A model generated the notes under the pieces. That model saw nothing but the letters and a program-made list of their open reading frames with translations. It was not told the DNA's origin and searched no databases. From Lachnospiraceae bacterium (GTDB lineage: Bacteria; Bacillota_A; Clostridia; Lachnospirales; Lachnospiraceae): a stretch of 36,951 nucleotides of DNA. This document shows positions 6,291 through 14,562 of this stretch, piece after piece. The DNA lies in the NCBI GenBank assembly GCA_009774465.1, contig VSNT01000022.1:1-36951 (forward strand). Reading direction: 5' to 3'. The position numbers and the translations under genes are program-made. How positions within the stretch are numbered: position 1 is the stretch's first letter; the number at the start of each line of letters is the position of its first letter.

Positions 6291-7469
6291 TCATAACAGC
6301 CATTCTGAAAGAGGTTTTCTTTCTTTTTTTCTTGTGATCTCCACAATTCCAAGCGCAGTCATATCAACCAGCCTTGTTTTGGTAGTGTCCTTTCTTAAAT
6401 ACTCATCCAGCGCAGATAACAGTATCTTATTATTTTCCTTATCCTCCATATTGATAAAGTCCACCATAATCATTCCCGAATAGTTTCTGATGCGGAGCTG
6501 TCTTGCCACTTCCTTTGCCGCCTCCAGATTTATTTTCAGGTAATAGGCTTCTTTTTCTTTTCTGTGGCTGTCTGTTTTGCCGGAATTAACATCTATGACC
6601 ACCATTGCTTCTGTAGGCTCAATTACAAGATATCCGCCGCATTTCAGCCAGACTTTTTTCCCCAGGGCTTCCTTTAAGTGGGTGTCAATACTGTATAACT
6701 TTGACAAAGGCAGCATATCATCCTGATAAAATCTGACAGGTATATTTTCAAAATTATCGGTAAACAGCTTATATAAACCTTCTTCATCTGTCACGATTTC
6801 TTCATATTCGGATAAGGGAATGCCTTCTAACAGCTTAATTACTTCCGGTTTGGATGAATAAAGGCAGCTATACAGGCTTCGATATTGATAAATTTCATCC
6901 AGTTTATTAAAAATGGCAATAAACCGTCTCATTTCTTCAAACAAAGGCGAAAGATCCGTAAGGCTGCCTGCGTTGGTGCGTAAAATAAAGCTGTATTTTT
7001 TCCGGTCGATTATTTCTTCTTTTAAAACAGCTTCTTTTAAAGTCATAGCTGCTTCCTTCGTTAATTTTGCAGAACAGGATATGTTGTGTCCGCCTTTTTC
7101 GCAGACACAAAACTGTCCTGCAAGGGACAGCTTTGCAGTTGCAGCAGGATACTTGGTCTTTAAAGCAGGAGCCTTTATCTGTACCACCAGTTCGTCTCCC
7201 TGTTTTAACGTTCCATCGTATGCTCTGTTTCGCAGCATTGGTTCCTGGCAGTCGGAAAAGGACAAAAAAACAGTTTCGGATTTGCTGATTGCTATAAACG
7301 CCGCATCAATGCCATGAACCACTTCACTGACTCTTCCCACATAAATATTCCCAAGGATATCTTCCTTTTCATTCAAAGAAGCCGCCCTGATCAGTTGAGA
7401 CCGGCCGGCTGTATCAATTAAAAACAGCAGTATACAGTTATCTTTTTTTGTTATAATTACTTTTCCCAT
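6291..7469 (-). CDS. rng: Ribonuclease G/E family endoribonuclease
   Basis: Endoribonuclease of the RNase E/G family, which cuts single-stranded AU-rich RNA and matures rRNA. The 392 residues show an N-terminal S1-like RNA-binding region (NIYVGRVSEVVHGIDAAFI near 41-59) and both metal-binding aspartate motifs, VVIDVNSGK near 302 and MIMVDFINM near 340. The protein ends soon after EITRKKERKPL, where the Escherichia coli enzyme would continue into the CPxC zinc link, so that tetramer-forming element is absent. Its start overlaps the 3' end of the DUF2344 gene by 13 bases, which implies translational coupling. The family call is secure. Confidence 0.93.
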   Translation of the reverse strand: MGKVIITKKDNCILLFLIDTAGRSQLIRAASLNEKEDILGNIYVGRVSEVVHGIDAAFIAISKSETVFLSFSDCQEPMLRNRAYDGTLKQGDELVVQIKAPALKTKYPAATAKLSLAGQFCVCEKGGHNISCSAKLTKEAAMTLKEAVLKEEIIDRKKYSFILRTNAGSLTDLSPLFEEMRRFIAIFNKLDEIYQYRSLYSCLYSSKPEVIKLLEGIPLSEYEEIVTDEEGLYKLFTDNFENIPVRFYQDDMLPLSKLYSIDTHLKEALGKKVWLKCGGYLVIEPTEAMVVIDVNSGKTDSHRKEKEAYYLKINLEAAKEVARQLRIRNYSGMIMVDFINMEDKENNKILLSALDEYLRKDTTKTRLVDMTALGIVEITRKKERKPLSEWLL

Positions 7470-8152
7470 ATTAGAGGCACCAGTTTTCTTTCTTCTTCTG
7501 TTCCAATATTTTTACAGGTTTCTATTCGATGCACCATAAATGCAAATTCCGGAAGTTTATAATTTAAAGTATCGAAAAAACTGTCAAGAACAAATCCGGG
7601 TTTGATATTTCCGCCGCTGCTTGCATCCAAAAGCATATAAATACCGGAATTTTCCCTGATTTCCAACTGATAAATGCTGTCTTTTAAATTTATTTCCTTT
7701 TCGCCCTTTTTCGTCTTTTTTATAACCGGAATAAATGACTTCGCATAAAAGGACGTAAGCTCTTCCTGCCAGCCTGTAGGAAGAATTGTTTCGTCTCTAA
7801 AAGTAATCAGGTAAGAAGCAGCTTTTACACTGGCCATAGCATTCTGCTCTCCCTCTTTTAACAACTGTACCTGCAAAATATCAATTCCTTCAACCATGAC
7901 AGATTGCAGCCTGTGCAGCAGATCGTCTTCACTGGTAAAAGAATTTAGCTCAATATCAAAATACTCCCCTTCACTGGTATGACCTACGGATAAAGGGGCG
8001 GCAAAAGACATAATCTGATGAGGACTGAAACCTTCCGAATAGGCAATATCAATTTCCGCCCTCCGGATTGCCTTTTGAAAATACCGCATCACATCAAGAT
8101 GTCCTATAAATTTAACCGGACCATATTTGGAAAATTTTATTCTGACCTTCAT
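7457..8152 (-). CDS. DUF2344 radical SAM-associated protein (TIGR03936 type)
   Basis: Protein of 231 residues of the DUF2344/TIGR03936 family, found beside or fused to a B12-binding-type radical SAM protein. The opening MKVRIKFSKYGPVKFIGHLD and the segment YSEGFSPHQIMSFAAPLSVGHTSEGEYFDIEL (in two parts, near 39-70) are characteristic. Biochemical function is not established. It is sandwiched between the radical SAM gene and rng, with which it overlaps by 13 bases. One copy of a hairpin repeat ends right at its start codon, and the repeat's AGCAAGG tail seems to supply the ribosome-binding site. Confidence 0.88.
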   Translation of the reverse strand: MKVRIKFSKYGPVKFIGHLDVMRYFQKAIRRAEIDIAYSEGFSPHQIMSFAAPLSVGHTSEGEYFDIELNSFTSEDDLLHRLQSVMVEGIDILQVQLLKEGEQNAMASVKAASYLITFRDETILPTGWQEELTSFYAKSFIPVIKKTKKGEKEINLKDSIYQLEIRENSGIYMLLDASSGGNIKPGFVLDSFFDTLNYKLPEFAFMVHRIETCKNIGTEEERKLVPLIWEK

Positions 8153-8155
8153 TTA

Positions 8156-8248
8156 CCTTGCTCCCATCTGCCGCTTTAGCGGCATTTAAATCAGGGAGGT
8201 TGAAAGTGCTTTTCTTTCAACCTTGCTCCCGTCTGCCGCTTTAGCGGC
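8156..8248 (-). repeat. Duplicated hairpin repeat between the two radical SAM-associated genes
   Basis: Two 28-bp direct copies (8156-8183 and 8221-8248, one mismatch) each contain the palindrome GCCGC-TAAA-GCGGC on the minus strand followed by CAGAYGGGAGCAAGG. Between them is a perfect 9-bp hairpin (8198-8206 with 8214-8222). Together they fill the whole gap between the genes. A related, shorter copy precedes the amidase gene at 23636-23655. The pattern resembles a dispersed REP-like element; its origin is not known to me. Confidence 0.8.
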
Positions 8249-8252
8249 CAAA

Positions 8253-10130
8253 TCAATGCCCGCTGGTTTTGTGCCCAACACAAATTCCAGTGCCAAATCT
8301 GGCAGCACCGCAGCCGCTGCACTTTAACTGGCAATTGGGGCTTGTCTCTTCTTCCTTCGCCTTATGCCATTCTCTTAACAAAAACTCCTTTGTCACGCCG
8401 CAGTCAATAAAATCCCAGGGGAAAATTTCTTCATCGGCTCTGACTCTTGTGGTGTAAAAACCTATATCAATGCCGCATTCTTCAAATGTCTCCATCCAGA
8501 TATCATTTTTATAATATTCGCTCCAGGCATCGTACATGCAGCCTTTTTTGTATGCATTTAAAATAACCTGATTTAACCGCCTGTCGCCTCTGGCCATAAC
8601 ACCTTCCATTACGCTTGCGTCTGCCTCATGCCAGTTGTATTTGATGCTCTTTTGATTCAACTGGTCGGAAATAGCCGTTCTTGTCTGATAAGCCTTATCT
8701 AAAAATTCTTCCTTCGTGCACTGAGGCGCCCATTGAAAAGGAGTAAAAGGTTTGGGAATGAAGAAGGAAGTGCTTGCAACAATCTGTACCCTGCCTGTCC
8801 TCTTTTCTTTGGGAACTGTCTCGTAATATACCGCCGCAATCTTATTACATAATTCCCCAATGCCCCGAATATCCTCTTCTGATTCCATAGGAAGTCCAAG
8901 CATAAAATAAAGCTTTACCCTGCTCCATCCACCCTCAAAAGCAAGACGGGCTCCGTCCAGAATGACTTCTTCGGTCAATCCCTTGTTAATCACATTTCGA
9001 AGCCGCTGGCTTCCTGCTTCCGGCGCAAAGGTAAGGCTGCTTTTTTTCACATCCTGCACTTTATTCATTACATCCAGTGAAAAAGCGTCAATTCTAAGAG
9101 AGGGAAGAGAAATATTAATTTTTCTTTCCCTGCAGTTTTCTATTAAAAAATTTAGCAGCTCCGGAAGATGAGTATAATCACTGGAGCTTAAGGAACTTAA
9201 GGAAATTTCCTCATGTCCTGTATTTTTAAGCATTTTAAGAGCATAGTCTTTCAGCATTTTAAGGCTCCGCTCCCTGACAGGGCGGTATAACTGCCCGGCC
9301 TGACAGAAACGACAGCCTCTGATACAGCCTCTTTGAATTTCCAGCACCACCCGGTCCTGGGTTACCTTAATAAAAGGGACTACCGGTTTTTCAGGGTAAA
9401 AAGTGTCTGTCACGTCTTTTACCAGCTCTTTTTCAATTATTTGAGGAATACCAGGTTCTAAAGATATTCTCTTATCAATGGTGCCATCTTCTTTATAGGT
9501 AACTTCATATAGAGATGGCACATAGATGCCGGGAATTTGTGCAGCCTTTTTCAGAAATTCTTTTCTTCCTGCTCCACCGGCTTTAGTTTCCTTATATAAA
9601 TCCAGCAGCTCTCTATATCTGGTTTCTCCTTCTCCAATATAAAAAAGGTCAAAAAAGTCACAGATTGGTTCCGGATTATAACTGCATGGCCCACCGCCAA
9701 TCACAACAGGATCTTCTTCATTTCGCTCTTTTGAAAGAAGCGGAATTCCGGAAAGATCCAGGATCTGTAAAATATTGGTGTAACACATTTCATATTGAAG
9801 GGTAATTCCAAGAAAATCAAAATCCTTTATGGGTTCCTGAGACTCTAAAGCAAATAATGGAATATTTCCTTTCCGCATAATCTGATCCAAATCCACCCAG
9901 GGAGAATACACCCGCTCACACCAGACGTCCTCAAACCGGTTCAACATATCATAAATAATCTGTATGCCAAGATGTGACATGCCGATTTCATATACATCAG
10001 GAAAACACATGGCAAATCGAACATCCACCTTATCTTTATCTTTCATAACAGCATTTACTTCATTGCCAATATAACGGGCCGGTTTTTCCACCTGCATCAG
10101 TATTTCATCTTTTAAAGCTAATTTTCTCAT
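8253..10130 (-). CDS. B12-binding-domain radical SAM protein (TIGR03960 type)
   Basis: Radical SAM protein of about 625 residues with unknown substrate. The ATG at 10130 (MRKLALKDEILMQVEKPARY) is preferred because GAGG lies nine bases before it; an ATG at 10163 has no site. The N-terminal third is a B12-binding-like Rossmann region (FAMCFPDVYEIGMSHLG, then VIGGGPCSYNPEP). The radical SAM cluster motif is GCIRGCRFCQAGQ (Cys-x3-Cys-x2-Cys) near residue 270. The C-terminal tail has CQLKCSGCGAARFGTGIC, which may hold a further metal. In some genomes this family is fused to the DUF2344 protein; here the two are adjacent. Role in RNA or cofactor modification is only suggested by the rng and ribosomal neighbours. 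Confidence 0.9.
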   Translation of the reverse strand: MRKLALKDEILMQVEKPARYIGNEVNAVMKDKDKVDVRFAMCFPDVYEIGMSHLGIQIIYDMLNRFEDVWCERVYSPWVDLDQIMRKGNIPLFALESQEPIKDFDFLGITLQYEMCYTNILQILDLSGIPLLSKERNEEDPVVIGGGPCSYNPEPICDFFDLFYIGEGETRYRELLDLYKETKAGGAGRKEFLKKAAQIPGIYVPSLYEVTYKEDGTIDKRISLEPGIPQIIEKELVKDVTDTFYPEKPVVPFIKVTQDRVVLEIQRGCIRGCRFCQAGQLYRPVRERSLKMLKDYALKMLKNTGHEEISLSSLSSSDYTHLPELLNFLIENCRERKINISLPSLRIDAFSLDVMNKVQDVKKSSLTFAPEAGSQRLRNVINKGLTEEVILDGARLAFEGGWSRVKLYFMLGLPMESEEDIRGIGELCNKIAAVYYETVPKEKRTGRVQIVASTSFFIPKPFTPFQWAPQCTKEEFLDKAYQTRTAISDQLNQKSIKYNWHEADASVMEGVMARGDRRLNQVILNAYKKGCMYDAWSEYYKNDIWMETFEECGIDIGFYTTRVRADEEIFPWDFIDCGVTKEFLLREWHKAKEEETSPNCQLKCSGCGAARFGTGICVGHKTSGH

Positions 10131-10194
10131 AATTACCAACCTCAGTATTTTGTCCATAGTCATTATACGGGGTATTTCTTTTGGTTGGCAAGCA

Positions 10195-10548
10195 CTATTT
10201 TACTTTGTCGATTAATGCTTCAATTGAACTGCTGCTTTTAATTCGTCCATAAAGACTGTCTGCATCCTCTTTTCCAATACTGATGTGATTCACATCACAT
10301 AAAATAAAGCCAAGCAAAAGCAGAACTGCAATCACAAACCGTATGCGGAAATTTACCAGAACTTTGCTTTTTCCAGTTGTTTCAGAAGCTGCAGGCTCCT
10401 CCAGACCATATACCTCTCCGTGTCTGCCCCCTGGCAGATCGGAATATACAATGCCCTCCCGCATTCGAATTAACTGCCGGTCATACTGATTCTGCATTCT
10501 GATTGCTTTGATCAGCTCAAGCTTTTTGTCTGTATTTACTTTACTCAT
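10195..10548 (-). CDS. Small single-pass membrane protein, unknown
   Basis: I do not recognise this 117-residue protein. It has a charged N-terminal half (about 1-65), one membrane segment at about 70-85 (FVIAVLLLLGFILCDV) and a short C-terminal part of about 30 residues, so it is probably a bitopic inner-membrane protein. It lies between the his operon terminator and the radical SAM gene on the same strand, 32 bases or more from each. No clear promoter or ribosome-binding site is visible upstream, so expression may depend on read-through. Length and open frame support a real gene. Confidence 0.6.
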   Translation of the reverse strand: MSKVNTDKKLELIKAIRMQNQYDRQLIRMREGIVYSDLPGGRHGEVYGLEEPAASETTGKSKVLVNFRIRFVIAVLLLLGFILCDVNHISIGKEDADSLYGRIKSSSSIEALIDKVK

Positions 10549-10574
10549 AAATTAATTGTCCATGCTGCTGATTT

Positions 10575-10617
10575 ATAAAAAATATGCACTGTCATACAGG
10601 AATATGTATGCAGTGCA
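10575..10617 (-). terminator. Rho-independent terminator of his operon
   Basis: On the minus strand, TGCACTG/CAGTGCA (10611-10617 with 10585-10591) and CATACA/TGTATG (10605-10610 with 10593-10598) form a 13-bp stem with one bulged base and a six-base loop. A T-rich tract (ATATTTTTTATA) follows. It lies directly after hisIE. Confidence 0.85.
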
Positions 10618-10625
10618 CATGATTA

Positions 10626-11912
10626 TCATCTTTTATCAAGCTCTTCCGTAATTTCCTCCCATGTTACTCCCTTTTCCACCATTAAAACCATCATATGGTA
10701 CAAAAAATCTGCAATTTCATATTTGATCTCGTTTGCATTGGGATTTTTGGCTGCTATTACGATTTCCGTAGCTTCTTCTCCTAATTTTTTCAGGATTTTG
10801 TCAATTCCTTTCTCAAACAGATAATTGGTATAGGAGCCCTCTTTGGGATGTACTTTTCTGTCTTTGATTACATTTAAAACAGATTCGAAAACCATAAGCG
10901 GGTTGGTTTCCTCATAGTCTTTTTTCATAATTTCATGAAAGAAACAGCTATAACTTCCCGTATGGCAGGCTGCTCCAATTTGGGAAACCCTTGCTAAAAT
11001 GGTATCCTTATCGCAATCGGCAGTCATTTCCATCACGTATTGAAAATGCCCGCTGGTTTCTCCCTTAATCCACTGCTGTCTGCGGCTTCTGCTGTAGTAA
11101 GTCATCCGTCCGCTTTTTAAGGTGTGAAGATAGGCCTCCTCATCCATGTAGGCCACCATCAAAACCTCCCGTGTTTTATAATCCTGGGTTACCACAGGCA
11201 CAAGTCCCTCCGGGTTTTTCTTTAATTCCTCCCATTTAACTGCCGGTTCGAAGGTTCTGACGCTTACTCCATTGCCGGCACACAAGTCTTTAATATCATT
11301 TAATTCCTTTGCGTTGGCGTTAATCGCCGGTCCTGTAACACCTGAAATGATTTCTGTGGACAGCAGTTCAATGATTTTATCAAGGGAAACCTCGGGAAGG
11401 GTAACGATAAGAGGCAGCTTTGAGATACTTACTGCCTGCTTAATTCCTCTTTCATTAATCAGTATAATTCCATCTGCAAATTCAGATAAAATCTCTTCAT
11501 TGGCATTTATCTCATCTGCCTCATAAATACATGCCAGAATCTTTTCTTTTCCAAACTTTAAGGAAACTTCCTTTGTGATTTCTATATTTCCTTTCTTTGA
11601 ATAATTAAGCGCCGCCTTGCTGCAGCCTGCATAAAGCAGTTTTTTTACATCCTCCATGCGTTTGATATTTCCTGCACCAATAACGGGAATCTGCGCTTCT
11701 TTACATATAAACTTTATCAAATCAAGGGCTGCATCATGGGAAACATCATCTTCTGACAGATCAAAGACAATTAGTTCATCTGCATTATTTTCCCCATAAA
11801 ATCTTGCCAAAAGCGCCGGATTATCACTTACCACCGTCTCATCATGAAAACCGGCAACAGCCTTTTCCTTTAAAAGATAGATACATGGTATAAATTTTTT
11901 GTAGTCTTTCAT
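10626..11912 (-). CDS. hisIE: HisIE with N-terminal degenerate HisF-like domain
   Basis: The C-terminal half is a bifunctional HisIE: phosphoribosyl-AMP cyclohydrolase (about 225-325, with GHFQYVMEMTADCDKD and GAACHTGSYSCF, zinc-binding) and phosphoribosyl-ATP pyrophosphatase (about 335-428, with KKLGEEATEIVIAAKN). Together they catalyse the second and third steps of histidine synthesis. Residues 1-215 resemble HisF (KKFIPCIYLLKEKAVAG, DNPALLARFYGENNADELIVFDL, IPVIGAGNIKRMEDV). Aligning by eye with Thermotoga HisF, both catalytic aspartates (11 and 130) are Tyr: PCIYL for ACLDV and ILACIYEAD for VVVAIDAKR. The barrel is thus probably non-catalytic as a cyclase. Last gene of the his operon, followed by a terminator. 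No hisF, hisH, hisA or hisC is in the window. Confidence 0.9.
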   Translation of the reverse strand: MKDYKKFIPCIYLLKEKAVAGFHDETVVSDNPALLARFYGENNADELIVFDLSEDDVSHDAALDLIKFICKEAQIPVIGAGNIKRMEDVKKLLYAGCSKAALNYSKKGNIEITKEVSLKFGKEKILACIYEADEINANEEILSEFADGIILINERGIKQAVSISKLPLIVTLPEVSLDKIIELLSTEIISGVTGPAINANAKELNDIKDLCAGNGVSVRTFEPAVKWEELKKNPEGLVPVVTQDYKTREVLMVAYMDEEAYLHTLKSGRMTYYSRSRRQQWIKGETSGHFQYVMEMTADCDKDTILARVSQIGAACHTGSYSCFFHEIMKKDYEETNPLMVFESVLNVIKDRKVHPKEGSYTNYLFEKGIDKILKKLGEEATEIVIAAKNPNANEIKYEIADFLYHMMVLMVEKGVTWEEITEELDKR

Positions 11913-11967
11913 AATTTGCTGCTTCCTTTTATCCTGTTCCTGAAAACAGAAACTTCTCCGTATGATT

Positions 11968-12555
11968 TTATAAACTTCCCTTTGTACTTAGAACATCTGT
12001 AATTCTTGCATCCTTTCCCACCGCTTCATCTAATGCCTTGGAAAATGCCTTAAATATGGCCTCTATCATATGATGACTGTTGATACCTGAAAACATTCTG
12101 ATATGAAGATTCATTCCTCCGCTGTAAGAAAGGGCATAAAAAAATTCCCGTACAAGCTCCGTATCCAGATCACCCACTTTTTCCGCTGTAAAACTGCATT
12201 CAAAAACAAAATATGGTCTGCCGCATAAGTCCACAGCGCACAAGGCAAGGGCATCATCCATAGGCAGGATACAGGAGCCATATCTTTTGATGCCGGATTT
12301 GTCACCCAGAGCTTCTTTTATAGCTGTTCCCAACACGATGCCCGCATCTTCTACCGAATGATGTCCGTCCACCTTAAGATCTCCCTTAACGGTCATGTCA
12401 AGATCAAAGAAACCATGCCTTGCAAACCCTTCCAGCATATGATCAAAAAAGCCAATTCCTGTGTTTATATTGCTTTTGCCGCGTCCATCCAGATTTAATG
12501 TGGCAGATATGTCAGTTTCCTTTGTCTTTCTGGTAATTTCTGCTTTTCGTTCCAT
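11968..12555 (-). CDS. hisB: Imidazoleglycerol-phosphate dehydratase
   Basis: Monofunctional IGP dehydratase of 195 residues, a normal length. It converts imidazoleglycerol phosphate to imidazole-acetol phosphate. Two manganese-binding histidine motifs are visible: FFDHMLEGFARHG and DGHHSVEDAGI in the first half, and GINSHHMIEAIFKA in the second. The start codon follows the hisD stop with no gap, and the AGGAGG site lies inside the hisD end, so the two are translationally coupled. Confidence 0.97.
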   Translation of the reverse strand: MERKAEITRKTKETDISATLNLDGRGKSNINTGIGFFDHMLEGFARHGFFDLDMTVKGDLKVDGHHSVEDAGIVLGTAIKEALGDKSGIKRYGSCILPMDDALALCAVDLCGRPYFVFECSFTAEKVGDLDTELVREFFYALSYSGGMNLHIRMFSGINSHHMIEAIFKAFSKALDEAVGKDARITDVLSTKGSL

Positions 12556-13857
12556 CTATAAAGCCTCCTGTTCAAATCTAACTTTAATGGAGTTTGCATG
12601 GGCAGTCAAGCCCTCTTTACTGGCAAATAATTCAATTTCCTCATGAACCTTTAAAAGTGCATCTTTAGAATAGGAAATAATACTTGTCTTTTTCATAAAA
12701 TCATCCACATTTAGTGGCGAAAAAAACCTTGCTGTACCATTGGTGGGCAGAATATGGTTGGGGCCTGCAAAATAATCCCCCAAAGGCTCCGAGGAATATT
12801 CTCCAAGGAAAATTGCTCCGGCATTTTTTATTTTTGTCATGGTTTCAAAAGGATTTTTAGTAAGAATCTCCAAATGCTCGGAAGCTATTTCATTGGCCGC
12901 GTCTATTGCTTCCTCCATATTTTGTGCAATCAAAATATATCCATAATTTTCCAGGGACTTTTCAATAATTTCTTTTCTGGAAAGCTCTCTTGTAAATTGT
13001 TCTACTTCCTCTGAAACCTGTCTGGCTAAAGTTTTGCTGGTGGTAATCAGGATAGCGCTTGCCATTTCATCATGCTCCGCCTGGGACAGCAAGTCTGCCG
13101 CCACAAACCTTGGATTGGCGCTTTCATCAGCCAGCACAAGAATTTCACTGGGCCCGGCAATGGAATCAATACTTACATAACCGAAACAGGCTTTTTTTGC
13201 AAGGGCTACAAAAATATTTCCCGGGCCGGTAATTTTATCCACTCTTGGAATGCTTTCTGTTCCAAAAGCCATCGCTGCAATGGCCTGTGCCCCGCCTGCC
13301 TTATAGATTTCATGAACACCTGCAATATCGGCAGCAACTAATGTACCGGGATTGACTTTTCCATCAGCTCCCGGCGGAGTGGTCATAATAATCCTTGACA
13401 CACCTGCAACCTTTGCAGGAAGCACATTCATAAGCACGCTGGAAGGGTAAGCGGCCTTTCCCCCGGGAACATAAACTCCGGAAATCTCAATGGGAGTGAT
13501 TCTCTGTCCTAAGATTGTGCCATTATCCTCAGGCGCAATCCAACTGTTGTGAAGCTGTTTTTGATGGAACTTTGTGATGTTGGCGGCTGATTTTTTCATT
13601 ACCTCCACCAGCTTTGGTTCCACCTTGTCGTAGGCTTCTTTTATTTCCTTGGCTGTCACCTTAACAGTATCTTTTGTTATTTCACAGTGATCAAACTGTT
13701 TTGTATAGGCAAATAAAGCCTCATCCTTCTTTTCCCGCACCTTCCTGATAATTTCATTTACCGTCTGTTCATAGCTTCCGTAGCTGTTGGGACTTCTTTT
13801 TAAAAGGCTTTCAAGAAGGTTGTTTTTTGTCTGGTCATTTAATTCTATGATGCGCAT
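12556..13857 (-). CDS. hisD: Histidinol dehydrogenase
   Basis: Zinc enzyme that oxidises histidinol to histidine in two NAD-dependent steps, the last step of the pathway. The 433 residues fit the family. Recognisable segments include ITPIEISGVYVPGGKAAYPS, the NAD region DKITGPGNIFVALAKK, SIAGPSEILVLAD and LLSQAEHD with the catalytic Glu and His, and GPNHILPTNGTARFFSPL near the C-terminus. It lies between hisG and hisB in the operon. The call is certain. Confidence 0.98.
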   Translation of the reverse strand: MRIIELNDQTKNNLLESLLKRSPNSYGSYEQTVNEIIRKVREKKDEALFAYTKQFDHCEITKDTVKVTAKEIKEAYDKVEPKLVEVMKKSAANITKFHQKQLHNSWIAPEDNGTILGQRITPIEISGVYVPGGKAAYPSSVLMNVLPAKVAGVSRIIMTTPPGADGKVNPGTLVAADIAGVHEIYKAGGAQAIAAMAFGTESIPRVDKITGPGNIFVALAKKACFGYVSIDSIAGPSEILVLADESANPRFVAADLLSQAEHDEMASAILITTSKTLARQVSEEVEQFTRELSRKEIIEKSLENYGYILIAQNMEEAIDAANEIASEHLEILTKNPFETMTKIKNAGAIFLGEYSSEPLGDYFAGPNHILPTNGTARFFSPLNVDDFMKKTSIISYSKDALLKVHEEIELFASKEGLTAHANSIKVRFEQEAL

Positions 13858-13904
13858 AAAATTTAGCAGCTCCTCTCCTTTTTGTATTTAAAATCAGCAA
13901 ACTG

Positions 13905-14558
13905 TTAGCACAACTGTTTTAAGCGGAAAATCAAATCTCTGATCCTTTCTGTTTCCATCTGCATACTTACCTGATTTACAATCATTCTGGCGGATAAGGG
14001 ACAGATTTCCTCCAGGACTTCAAGCCCATTTTCCTTTAAGGTAGAACCTGTCTCAACAATATCCACGATCACATCTGCAAGCTCCACAATAGGTCCTAAC
14101 TCTACGGAACCATTCAGCTTGATAATATCCACTGTCTGATGCTTTTTGTTATAAAAATAATCCTTTGCTATGACAGGATACTTTGTGGCAACACGAATCC
14201 GTTCATGATGCAGAAGCAGCTCTTTTGCAGATGCCGGGGCACATACACACATCCGGCATTTTCCAAAGCCTAAATCCAGCACCTCATATACTCTTCTGCT
14301 TTCTTCTAAAATCGTGTCTTTTCCAACTACTCCGATATCGGCAGCCCCATATTCCACATAAGTAGGCACATCCGGTCCCTTGGCAAGAAAAAATCTTACC
14401 TTTTTTTCTTCATTTACAAAAATCAGCTTCCGGGAATTTTTATCTTTCATTTCCTGACAGGTAATACCGATCTGTTCCAAAAGTGCAAGGGTTTTATCTG
14501 CAAGACGCCCCTTCCCCAACGCAAAGGTTAAATATCTTTCTTCATTCATTTCATTCAC
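13905..14558 (-). CDS. hisG: ATP phosphoribosyltransferase, short form
   Basis: Catalytic subunit for the first committed step, joining ATP and PRPP. At about 217 residues it is the short type lacking the C-terminal regulatory domain, so it needs HisZ, encoded directly upstream. Visible motifs are YLTFALGKGRLADKT at the N-terminus, the phosphate-binding segment DVIVDIVETGSTLKENGLEVL near 165-185, and VEYGAADIGVVGKD. The first possible start is GTG at 14558; an ATG at 14549 is also plausible. The gap to hisZ is 4 bases. Confidence 0.96.
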   Translation of the reverse strand: MNEMNEERYLTFALGKGRLADKTLALLEQIGITCQEMKDKNSRKLIFVNEEKKVRFFLAKGPDVPTYVEYGAADIGVVGKDTILEESRRVYEVLDLGFGKCRMCVCAPASAKELLLHHERIRVATKYPVIAKDYFYNKKHQTVDIIKLNGSVELGPIVELADVIVDIVETGSTLKENGLEVLEEICPLSARMIVNQVSMQMETERIRDLIFRLKQLC

Positions 14559-14562
14559 ACAA

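Noticed and set aside
8156..8248. Two 28-bp repeats separated by 37 bases resemble a minimal CRISPR unit
   Set aside because: Only two copies, the spacer is itself a perfect hairpin, a degenerate copy sits 15 kb away before a start codon, and there are no cas genes in the window.
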